DNA from: Symsagittifera roscoffensis
Lineage: Eukaryota; Xenacoelomorpha; Acoela; Convolutidae
Length of the DNA: 64,000 nucleotides
Assembly: GCF_963678635.1 (NCBI RefSeq)
Contig: NC_087065.1
Location: 19,729,623-19,793,622, forward strand
Direction of reading: 5' to 3'
Below the pieces are notes generated by a model. That model worked only from the letters and a program-made list of their open reading frames with translations. It was not told where the DNA came from and did no database searches. Position 1 is the stretch's first letter; each line of letters opens with the position of its first letter. A program made the translations under genes and the position numbers. Of this stretch, positions 33,880 through 43,489 are shown piece by piece.

Positions 33880-34439
33880 GTGTTGCTATGACCACGTCAT
33901 CCACGTAACACATCACAAGATTCACGTACTTCTTCGTCACTCTTGTCAAATCCTGAGCCATCAGTCTTTGAAAAGTGGCCGTGGGGTTGCACAAGCCGAA
34001 GGGCATCGACTTCCACTGATACAAGCCTCAGTTCACGTGCAAATCCGGTCTTTTCTCTGTCCTTCTTCCGCAAAGGGACATGCCAGAAGGCAGAACCCAA
34101 GTCCAGTGTGGTGAAGAACTTGGCGTCACCAAGTTTTGAGAGGCTCTCGTCTATTCGCGGTATCGGGTACGAATCTTTTATGGTCACTGCGTTCAGGTAA
34201 CGAAAGTCGCAAAAGAACCTAAGCTGCCCTCCCTTCTTCTTGGCCATGACTACCCCGCAAGCCCAAGGCGACTTCGAGGGCTCTATCATGTCGTATTCGA
34301 GCAAACTTTCTATTTCTGCTTGGCACTCTTCCGATTTATGAGGCGTCATTCGCCTTGCGCCTTCCCTATGAGGAATGGCGCCTTCCTCTAATTCTGTTAG
34401 TCTATTAGTCCTTTCCTCGTGAAACCCTTTCTTTTCCAT
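33880..34439 (-). pseudogene. Gypsy reverse transcriptase remnant
   Basis: Shows FFCDFRYLNAVTIKDSYPIP, FFTTLDLGSAFWHVPL and CYVDDVV, the fingers and palm motifs of Ty3/Gypsy RT. Fossil. Confidence 0.85.
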
Positions 34440-34621
34440 ATTTTTATTGGCATCACGCTTACCACTGCTCCTGTATCCAGTAGCCCTGTTACTCCAATTT
34501 TCTTCCCATTGGTATCTAGCAGATGTGCATTCACATCTGCCTCATACCCTATGTGTACTGCATCTTGCTCCATCATGGCATCATGGCCAATTCTGCGGAC
34601 CTTAAGATCGTCTTGTCCCAA
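34397..34621 (-). pseudogene. Gypsy aspartic protease remnant
   Basis: Contains GVTGLLDTGAVVSVMP, the DTG active-site loop of retroviral-type proteases, with TNGKKIGV upstream. Fossil. Confidence 0.8.
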
Positions 34622-34864
34622 ATAGATCTGCCCATTTGGTCGCTATCTATTGTGACGTAGGTCCTAGTGTAGATATTTATCCCGTCAACGTTCAACATCA
34701 CTTGATAAGGTCCATAGACTTCCACGTAGCGCCATGGGAGTTTCTTCGTTCGAGGGCCACCCGTTGACAACAATGCTCGTACAGCCCTCGACCCTGTGCG
34801 TCGCTCTACCTGTATTAGATAATCTGCATATGTGTCTAAATGCATCATAGTGATTTCTGAGGGT

Positions 34865-35575
34865 TCACTTAGGTTCCTGATCACCTGATGTTCCGCAACT
34901 GAAATTACTGACTGTATTCTGCTTCCTTAAGGCACCATACGTCTGCCCAGAGATCACATTTAGTTTCATGCTCAAACTACTAGGTGCTTTCTTTTCTTCG
35001 ACTTCTGATGCCTCGAAGGCGTTCAGTTTTTCCTGAATTTTCTCATTCTCTAGTTTGAGCTTCACCTTTTTTTCGATCTCCTTCGTCACCAATTCCGGCT
35101 GGACTCTATTTAGAGCATCCCTCATGGCTGCCCTGTAATCGATCTTGAAGTCATCTGCCGCAGTTACCGGTTCCGGTTCAAGTATTTCTTCAGTTACTGC
35201 TTGCATCTTCTTTGTAGCCAGCTCTTGTAGTTTTTCCTTTCTGCGTGCCTCCGCCTTACTCAACAATCGAGCCTTGCTGGCATTCACACCCGATAGAGCT
35301 TTCTCATGCCTGGCATGCTTGATGTCTGCCACAGCATCCCAAAATTGTGGACAATCCGATTTAAAATGACCTTCCAAATTACAGAAGAAGCACCTTGGGC
35401 CGAATTTCGCAATTACTCCTCTCATGAAATCTTCAGGATCAACCTCTGACGCATCTTCATCCTCGAGGCTGAAGCCTATAGCTTTCATGCCCTGTTTGTA
35501 GGTTGGGTAGGTTGGGCAGGCTGACACATGATGGTCCGTCGAACTGCAATTTGCACAAGAGCGTCTCTTGTCCAT
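34865..35575 (-). pseudogene. Gypsy nucleocapsid-like region with two zinc knuckles
   Basis: CANCSSTDHHVSAC and CFFCNLEGHFKSDC both fit CX2CX4HX4C. A basic and then acidic linker follows toward the protease. Fossil. Confidence 0.85.
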
Positions 35576-35623
35576 ATCGTCCCTGGTTTGTACCAGTTGT
35601 TTCCTTGGTTTGCTGGTCCGTTG

Positions 35624-36277
35624 TTAAAATTGCCATAATTGTTTTTTGTAATATCCAGTTCCCGATGGAGGCTTCAGTAAAAGATATTCTTTTGACTTGA
35701 ATCTCAACTCCTCTGGTGTTGGCGCATTGGTTGAAAGCGGAGTGTAATGCGTCGCTAACATCGTTCGAAGCTCATCATTCTTCACACCATCGATGAACTT
35801 TGAGGCTACTGCCAGGTTCATCCTTCTGTTCGACTCATCTGGTTGGCTACGCCTTCTCAGCATCTCCAAATCGTCTAGAAACTTGTCTATCGTCTCGTTT
35901 TTACGTTGCCTCCGTTTCTCGAAGCGCATCATTGCTTGATGTCCTTGCACCCCTGAGCCAAAACAATTTGACAAGATTTCAAAGATTTTCTCAGCAGTAT
36001 TCCGGTGGTATTGCTTTTTGGCCATTACACTATTTAGGGCTGTCCCTTCCAGATTAATGGTGAGCGCACTGCACTCCTGTCTTTCTGTCAAGTCCTTCTC
36101 TTTGAAATGCAATTTCACAACCTCTATCCAGGTATCAATACAGCCATCAGATTCATCTTTATAGCGTCTTGGTTTCTTAAAAACCCTTCTGGAATTTTCA
36201 CTGCGTTCATTGGTTCTGGGTAATCTCGTTAGGAATGTTTCCAAAGACCTGTTCAGAGGTTCAAAGGCTGTAGCCAT
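35624..36277 (-). pseudogene. Gypsy capsid-like Gag domain
   Basis: A helical retrotransposon Gag segment with the usual pattern (WIEVVKLHFKEKDLTE, then ALNSVMAKKQY, then RFEKRRQRKNETIDKFLDDL). Fossil. Confidence 0.8.
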
Positions 36278-36324
36278 TGATGAAGCGTCTCTTGAATGCC
36301 TCGCTTGAGCATCATTGCCCCCTG

Positions 36325-37810
36325 CTAAGGGATCTGGAGTTTCCCTCCTGTCCGAATCGCTGGGATGACTTCTTCCTTGATTCGCATGACTCGAGTTCCT
36401 GGAATCACATCTCCCAGTCGCATGTGTATCTTGCGTCGGTCATTTGTTTGAGGTCGGTCTGTTTCAGTTGAACTTCCTCTGATGTTTGGGCCCCGTGCCC
36501 TATTGTCCCCGATGACATAGCTGGATGAACTGCCTCTTCCTCTAGTGGATCCATGTGTCCTTCTCCTATTCGGTTGTTCATTGAAGTTCACTCTCGGCTC
36601 CCTGCTGGGTTCTCCCGAGTTCGGTTCCCCATTCTTCGATTCACTCCTGCTGCCTAGTAGCCCATCCAACCTATCCATGATAGCCTGAATTCGCCTCTCC
36701 ATCATCGCGTCTATCTTTGTGTCAAGAGTCCCAAGAGTCTGCTCTTGTTGAATTCTCAACTTCTCCATGTCATCTCTTAATAGTATCTCTCTCTGCTCAG
36801 CTTCCCTCGTCATTCGCGACAAGTTCTTTGCCAAGTGTTCATCCGTTCTCTCCTTCAAGCGTTTTTTGCTTCTGCTAACTTCTTGTGTGTTGCGGTTGAT
36901 CTCTTTCCGCCGATTTTCTCTCTCGACGTGGACTTCCCTTTCTAGTTCACTCATTCTTAAGGAAATCTGTTCATTCTGTTCTCCTATGCTGCCCACTATG
37001 TTGATGAAGGCTTATTCAATTGATGCTCCGTTATCCACTAATGGCGTCACAAGTGGCGACGTCATCCTGTCAGTTCCAGGTAGCTTGGTGCTGGTCGAGA
37101 CTTGGGTCTTGATTCTCTGCCTCGACGTCTCTTCATGAGCCACTCCTGCTTATTGTCCTCCCTATACCAAATTGGTCCATGAGACCAGTCTCTCTATCGG
37201 TGTTTGCGTCATTCTCCCGAGTCGAACTATTGTGGCTGACTTGAGATCCGAAGTCATCTTGCTCGTCATCGTCCTCCTCTTCTTCCTGGGTTTCTGCTGG
37301 TAAATGGAAAGAGTTTCCGAAAGTGTTCTTCACTATTTCTGAAAACGATGAGGACGTTGACGGTTTCTCCGTCACGCCATGCATCATGGTGTTGTCTGTG
37401 GGTGATATTGTAGTCGCCACATTTTCAGTAGAGATGTCGGACAGTTCCGACATCTCTTCTCGGTCCAGAGTCCCGGTGGAAGTGGCAAAATCTTGGCTTT
37501 GTTCTACCGGAGAAGATTCACTCGCCAATCTTCTGTTTCTTCTCCCTTCCGGTCCATGCCCCTCCCGGTTCTCATCCAATGCAGGTTCCGGATGGACCTC
37601 TACTTCTAACATTGCCTTTTGTCCTTCAGAGGACTTTTGACTCCTGGTTTCAACCATTCCGCCTGATACTTTTTTCCCTTTGCCGGTCCGGGTTTGTGCA
37701 ATCCTTTTCACAAAAGGGTCGGTCATTGCTTTTCTTTGTTTCTCTGGTATGAATTTACTGGAGCTATCACTTAGTTTAGGTATCCTTGACTTGTCTAGAT
37801 TCATTTTCAA
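36325..37810 (-). pseudogene. N-terminal Gag region of the Gypsy fossil
   Basis: Two open stretches: an acidic, disordered leader (37133-37810) and an Arg/Glu-rich coiled-coil stretch (36325-36996). They precede the capsid-like domain and define the 5' end of coding sequence. Confidence 0.65.
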
Positions 37811-38564
37811 TTTATCACTTCTTACTGCCTATATACTTATCTCGACTGCTAGTGTCCTTTTTGGTTTGACTACTGATAATAATAACACAACACTAAAAAT
37901 TCCAAAAGTTTCACTTAAATAGTGACCACGAAACCTTGTATGTTATCACAGTACAGCGTGTATACAATTTATTCACAAAAATCGATTATTAGTTGTAAGA
38001 TATGAAGCTAGCACAGTCTGATTATATCATTATATTTAAACAATAGTGTACTCACTACCCAATCAAGAACTGATATTATTGATTTAAAACCAAAATGAAG
38101 AAAAATAAGACAATTTTCAATGAAAATTGTATGTATTTTCTACTGTAATCAGTCGCAATGTAATAGTCGAACTTGTTTCTAAAGAAAGAGCTTTCCCTGT
38201 TCGGTGCTGCACCAAACAGACAAAAATTGAAGGCAGTAATTTTCCCATGTGGTCGTCTATTGTACCCACCGAGTCCTGTGTTGCCTATCTGCCTTCGGAT
38301 TGCCCGAGCGAGACCTACGAAAACCCTCAGGGCAATCACTTTCCCCAAAAAGGATTTGGATTTCTATCCACACAAATTAGTTACAAAATCTTGTTCAATT
38401 TAGACTCAGTGTTGCGAATATCCGGGTTTCGTCCTGATTTGTTTTAGTCTAGTCTTTTATAAAAGGCAAGTTACCAGTGCAGTCACTGGTTCCTAGCCTG
38501 TCTCCTAATAACATAATACCTTTGACTATTTACTTTCTTATGCCCTCTTAAGTTTTGACAAAAT
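37811..38564. other. Non-coding leader region of the Gypsy block
   Basis: AT-rich with no ORF of note. A plus-strand TATAAAAGG lies near 38457. An LTR would be expected hereabouts, but no second copy was seen. Confidence 0.35.
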
Positions 38565-39018
38565 AGTACCCCTCCGGATTGGCAAAAACAGGACCCCTCC
38601 GGATTGGCAAAAACAGGACCCCTCCGGATTGGCAAAACAGGAGCCCTCCGGATTGGCAAATTTGGGACCCTCCGGATTGGCAAAAACAGGACCCCTCCGG
38701 ATTGGGAAAAACAGGACCCCTACGGATTGGGAAAAATGGGACCCTTCCGGATTGGCAAAACAGGAGCCCTCCGGATTGGCAAATTTGGGACCCCTCCGGA
38801 TTGGCAAAAACAGGACCCCTCCGGATTGGGAAAAACAGGACCCCTACGGATTGGGAAAAATGGGACCCTTCCGGATTGGCAAAAACAGGATCCCTCCGGA
38901 TTGGCAAAAACAGGATCCCTAGGGATTGGCAAAATTGGGACCCACCCTACCGGATTGGCAAAAACAGGACCCCTCCGGATTGGTAAAAATAGTACCCTTC
39001 CGGATTGGCAAAAATAGC
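38565..39018 (+). repeat. 25-bp minisatellite with a ~121-bp higher-order unit
   Basis: About 18 copies of GGACCCCTCCGGATTGGCAA plus AAACA, with variants (AAATTTG, GGGAAAAATG). Two ~121-bp blocks (38640-38760 and 38761-38880) repeat the same order of variants. Because 25 is not a multiple of 3 and the unit has no stop codon, long ORFs appear in several frames on both strands; they are artefacts. Confidence 0.95.
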
Positions 39019-40665
39019 TTATCCGGGACTTTTAAAAATTTCTTCCGATACCCTTCGGGATACGTCCCCCGATGCTATTCTTCTGTAGGAACTAACTAGG
39101 AAGGGTGTATTTTCTGTCCCAAGACCCTTCCGGATTGAAGCTAAGCCTCTTATTTGACAATTCACTTTAACTGTGAAGGGTCTTATAACTAGCCTAATTT
39201 TGATTCGATTATAGTTATCTTGTTTCCATAGCCTTCCCTTTTGTCTAGAACAGCGTAAAATTGACTTATTCAACCGTTACTACCCTTTGGGCTTTCCAAA
39301 AAAACTTATAAAACGTGAAGTGTCTACCTTCCCGAGTTAGTGAGTTTGTTAGAAACAATCTTAAACAATTTTCACGCTTATTTTTTCTAATAATTGAAAA
39401 TTTTATGAGTAAGCACACTCAATTTGTGATCTAATGGTACCAAGATCAACTAGAACTGTCCAGTTGCTCCAAAGTTATTAACCAAAACGTCTTTTTTCTA
39501 AAATCAAAAAAAATTTCTCTCTTATAGGCTCCGCCTAACTTTTTTCGCAATTCTGATCTTTTTGACCTAAAAATTTTTGATCCGAGCTCAGAAGGCCTAT
39601 AATCTTCAAGTTCAATGCAAAAAACCTGATCTAAAACGTTCCGGCTGAAATAACTTGCGAAAAACAATGCTATGTGGACCCTTCCGGATTGATGAATCCA
39701 CTAAATCACACACGTAAAGCTCGATTTCTCTGTAACCCGGAAGTTTATCGGCAATCGGGCTTTAAAACTTGTAGATTCACTAGTGGACGTTGTCCGAACA
39801 ACTATTTTTGCTGTCCTAACTCAAAAATTTCAAAAAATGGTCTGAATTTATAGTGTTTCGTACTATCAAAAATAGCGAAAATTCTGTTTTCGGTACCAAA
39901 ATAGTTCCAACCACTTCCTATCGATTCAACCTAGCGTTTACAACGTTTAAACCTAGCGAACGTTGTCCGAACAACAGTCACTTAAATCCTACTTTTTGTA
40001 CCAAAAGGGATACAAAACTTGTTAACAGAACCCAACAGTCGATTGGCATTGTCCTTGAGCCCCCTCTTGTCGCTCCTTGAACTGCTTGCCGGATCAGTCT
40101 TCTTCTCTAACCCCGAGACCCTTCCGGATTGAGCGCAAATTATAGCACGTGCTTAAATACTCAAAAAACCCTACAGTACAAGCACCACGAACGGTCCACA
40201 AAATTGATCGTAACGATCCTGACTGATATAATTGATTGTAAGGACATTATATCTAACAATAACAAACGGGAGGGTCGGATCACATCTCGTCATGGGGATG
40301 ATTTTTACCGATTTTACACCTTTTTACTGTTTTTGGTTTTTTCGGTTATTTATTTGTTTTTTTTTAGGTACTATGCTTTTTTTGTTTGGTTTCCTGTATA
40401 TCTTTAAGTGTTTTTGGTCACGTACCACTCAGAAAATGACGGGACCGCGAATCCCTTACCCTTCCTGGTTCGTTAATTTTTGGTCGTAACTAGGTTAAAA
40501 AACTATTCACGGGAATCCGGAAGGCTTCCGCGTTCCGAACTACCCTTCCGCCCCGGTGGTAAGGGCCTTGTTATGAGCATCCGCTCGGCGCGGAGAGCTC
40601 GTTAACGATTCTGCCGGTCAAGATGTTAAAAAGAATAACACCCAGCAGCGCCATAAAAACATCTA
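39019..40665. other. Non-coding stretch with scattered CCCTTCCGGATT motifs
   Basis: No gene. The minisatellite core motif recurs at about 39125, 39668 and 40110, and as an inverted form near 40515. GTTGTCCGAACAAC occurs near 39790 and 39965. Confidence 0.5.
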
Positions 40666-41588
40666 TGTAACATTTGCCCGGAAGTACTAATCGACGGAAT
40701 ATAAAGCTAGATCTAAAACGACTGGCTTGCGTCTAGATACAGCTCTACATGCTTTTCACCGTCTCTGCCAAAGCCAGTTCTTTTGGTGGTCTTTCTAACA
40801 TCGGGTGTACAAAAATCGTTACTGTTTCCGGCTTCGATCAGAACGCTCTGATTAACTTAATTATATGCAAAATAGTGAGCTAATGGCTGGGTCTCAGTAT
40901 CCCAGTATCCCCAGACCACGAGGTCACTCCTAAAAACAGGGCTACTACTTATATATTATAATACTATTGTTTTTGTTCAGTAGATAAAAATCATCATCTC
41001 CATCGAAGATGGATCAACCTTTTCCCCCAACTCCAAGCTTCTCATTATCTGAAAACCAATTTGGTATTAATTAAATTCAACTCAAGACATTTCGGGAAGC
41101 TAAAATTTGTTAAAATCATGAATTACAGTTCTCTCCCGAGACCCTTCCGAATTCTGGAATCCGGAGAAATAACGATCTTATTTTTTCTCGGAAGGCTGGA
41201 CACGTCGTCTCAACACCCTTCCCGGTTCTTGTGAACTGCTCTGTAACGATTGTAGCGGCACAATCGTTACAACTCGGAGTGGTTTCTGACAATTTCTAAC
41301 CACAATCTCAATCTTCTGCCGTTTTTTTTCTTTGTTTTTGTCACTGAGAATACTGTTGTTCTGACTTCGCAGTTTCAGTGTGTGAGAAATAGTAAAAGGT
41401 TACGTGTCGTTTACGTCCAAATCGAAATTTCAAAAATTAGCATGTCAGTCAAACCTAACCCTTCCCGATTTGTCTGATCGTTCACTTAACGTCACTTATT
41501 CATAAAAAGCATCAATCTTCTCGGTTTTATGTTCCAATAGAAATTCGAATGCGAAATTGCATTTTGACCATTCTGGTGGAATGTCACA
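40666..41588 (+). mobile_element. 925-bp TGT...ACA element, copy 3 (complete)
   Basis: 923 bp, TGTAACATTTGCCC to GGTGGAATGTCACA, collinear with copies 1 and 2. No clear target duplication (CTA left, TGG right), so one side may be rearranged. It abuts LINE C on the right. Confidence 0.85.
41242..41271. repeat. Perfect hairpin inside the 925-bp element, copy 3
   Basis: Arms TGTAACGATTGT and ACAATCGTTACA around AGCGGC. Confidence 0.85.
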
Positions 41589-42112
41589 TGGCACAATCGC
41601 CGAAATTATTTATATTCTACCTGGATCACGCGTTGGAAGAGGTAAACCGCATTAGAACCCGGCATAGCGATCATACCTACGCCACTGATTCAATTCTGTT
41701 ACCACCTCACGTGAATATGCAGACGATATCGATTTTATCTGCATGAGTGATAAAATCTCATCCGATGAGCTGCTACAGATGGTAAGAGACGTTTTCGGCA
41801 AGTATAATCTCAATGTGGCCGATTCCAAGACAACTGACACAACACAAAGGAACTGGGTGCCATACTCGATGATACTGCAGACATTAACCATCGCGAAACG
41901 GCTTAGCATATGCAGCAATCAATAAGTACAGACAAGTTTGATAAAACCCCTTCATCAGTGACACCAACAAGGTTTCAATATACGTGTCCGTGACGAGAAG
42001 AAGACAGAAGCACCTCGGACATATTCTGCGTCGAGAAACCGCTGCCAAAGACACTTACAAGCATATCATCTCTCTACCCAAATGGGGCGGACGATGTCAG
42101 AAGCCTGCCAAT
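41589..42112 (+). pseudogene. LINE C: RT fragment of a decayed non-LTR element
   Basis: Plus-strand fragments read SPKLFIFYLDHALEE, then EYADDIDFICMSDKI (the RT catalytic box near 41720) and KYNLNVADSKT, then the C-terminal RRRQKHLGHILRR motif near 41990. Frames shift between pieces. The 5' part is absent: it begins where the 925-bp element ends. The 3' part is split by a MITE and continues at 42524. Confidence 0.75.
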
Positions 42113-42523
42113 GGTGCGTATTCAGGTTCCAAAATGAAAAATCAGTCCCATAGGTTCCAAAATAAAAAAGCAGTCGCATAAGTTCCAAATCTTTCCAATT
42201 GGTCAAAAGACTAAATTAGCCGAGTCTCGGTTTAAGGTCGCCGGTGGGCGCGCTACGCGCGCGTCGCCGCTTTGCGGCGATAACCGGCTCTAAATTTCGT
42301 ATAGAGTCCTACCCTTTGGTGGCAAGCTCGCAACACGTTGGCGCGGCTGCGGCGGTCACTATTCTGCAGCTTGAGTTTATGCTGGTTGAACAGTAAACAA
42401 TCAATCCATAAATTCGTTGGCTCAAATTTTAACCAATCAGAATTCAAGAAGATAAATTTTGGAACTTATGCGACTGATTTTTTATTTTGGAACCTATGAA
42501 TATTGGAACCTATGGGAATTCAC
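42113..42523. mobile_element. MITE A (foldback, 8-bp target duplication)
   Basis: A 411-bp element with terminal inverted repeats built from GGTTCCAAAATGAAAAATCAG-type units and a GC-rich palindromic core (GCGCGCTACGCGCGCGTCGC) near 42250. CTGCCAAT is repeated on both sides (42105-42112 and 42525-42532), interrupting LINE C. An 8-bp duplication suits hAT- or P-like transposases. No ORF. Confidence 0.85.
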
Positions 42524-42621
42524 CCTGCCAATATCTTTAAAACATTCCGATCCCAGTTCCACACCGATGACATTTCCATTCTCGAAGAGAGGTCCTACTC
42601 AAGGACACTATACTTTTAGTG
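42524..42621 (+). pseudogene. LINE C, 3' piece after MITE A
   Basis: In frame with the piece left of MITE A: ANIFKTFRSQFHTDDIS followed by a stop near 42619, the likely ORF2 C-terminus. Confidence 0.65.
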
Positions 42622-42644
42622 ACATCTTGTAAATTGAATTGAAT

Positions 42645-42959
42645 TGACAAACAATAGTAAAATGATAATAAGTAGTAGCCCTGTTTTTAGGAGGAGTGAC
42701 CTCGTGGTCTGGGGATACTGAGACACAGCCATGGCTCACTATTTTTGCATAGAACAAAGTTAGTTTGCGTCTTTTCGCCGATAGCCGTAAATTGTAATGA
42801 CTTTGTCGACTCGGTGTTAAAGGACCACACATTGAACTGTCTTTGGTAGAGACGGTTAAAAGCATGTAAAGCTGTGTAAAAGCATGTAAAGCGGCTAGCT
42901 AGTCGTTTTAGAACCTGGCTTTGTTTTCCGTTGGTATGTACTTCGGGCGAATGTTACAC
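42645..42959 (-). mobile_element. 925-bp element, copy 4 (truncated)
   Basis: The reverse complement matches the first third of the family (from TGTAACATTCGCCCG at 42959 inward to the CAATAGTA box). It has an internal duplication of AAAGCATGTAAAGC. The rest is missing. Confidence 0.8.
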
Positions 42960-43031
42960 GCTTGAGCAAACCTTGCTTCGCCTTTTTGTTGAAATTGTTA
43001 TTTATTTCTGCCAGCTCGTTTAACAAATCCC

Positions 43032-43453
43032 GGTGACGTCCCATTTGTACCAACGGTCATTTGTACCAAAATGAAAAATCGGTCCCATTTGTACCAAAAT
43101 TATTCAACTCGTTTTCTGATTGGTCGAACTGTGAGCCAACGAATTATTACATTAATTTTCTACTGTTCAAACAGAAGAAAACTAAACAGCAGAATAGTGA
43201 CCGCCGCAGTCGCGCCAACGTGTTGCTAGCTTGCCAACAGAGGGTAGGACTCTATACGAAAACTAGAGCCGGTTATCGCCGCGAAGCGGCGACGCACGCG
43301 CAGCGCGCCCACCGGCGACCTTAAACCAAGAGCTTGAAGTAGTCGGCTTAATAGTCTTAGGCCAATTTAATTTTTTTGGTACTAAACGAATTGATTTTTT
43401 ATTTTGGTACAAATGGGACTGATTTATCATTTTGGTACTTGTGAATACCCACC
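43032..43453. mobile_element. MITE B, inverted relative of MITE A
   Basis: A 422-bp element with GGTG ends and inverted TTGTACCAAAATG-type repeats at both ends. Its GC-rich core is the reverse complement of that in MITE A. The possible 8-bp duplication is poor (CAAATCCC/CAACCTCC). It ends 33 bp before the CDK11 ATG. Confidence 0.8.
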
Positions 43454-43470
43454 CAACCTCCTTCAGTTTT

Positions 43471-43489
43471 GAAATACTTTCAGATAATG
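43471..43489 (+). promoter_or_regulatory. Acceptor-like TTTCAG directly before the CDK11 start codon
   Basis: ACTTTCAG/ATA-ATG: a good 3' splice site three bases ahead of the ATG. Only about 33 bp separate this ATG from MITE B, so there is little room for a promoter. An upstream non-coding exon or a spliced leader would explain it. Confidence 0.45.

Larger units (their letters stand above)
29333..37810 (-). mobile_element. Ty3/Gypsy-type LTR retrotransposon body (fossil)
   Basis: About 8.5 kb on the minus strand in the order Gag, zinc knuckles, protease, reverse transcriptase, RNase H, integrase, C-terminal tail: the Ty3/Gypsy order. It is broken in roughly ten or more places. Long open stretches (up to 485 codons) suggest a fairly recent insertion. 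LTRs could not be paired by eye. The 925-bp repeats at 17.4 and 40.7 kb are not its LTRs, because the left one sits wholly inside a LINE. Confidence 0.85.

Noticed and set aside
38483-39017. Overlapping ORFs of 66-137 codons on both strands with Pro/Asp/Trp- or Cys/Gly-rich repeats
   Set aside because: They all fall in the 25-bp tandem array, whose unit lacks stops; the period is not a multiple of three, so several frames stay open by construction.
17411-41588. 925-bp repeats at 17.4 and 40.7 kb as the two LTRs of the Gypsy element between them
   Set aside because: The left copy is flanked on both sides by contiguous LINE B sequence, so it is a separate insertion, and other solo copies exist at 0.6 and 42.6 kb.
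42240-42290. GC-rich palindrome as a CpG island or promoter
   Set aside because: It is the core of MITE A and recurs inverted in MITE B.
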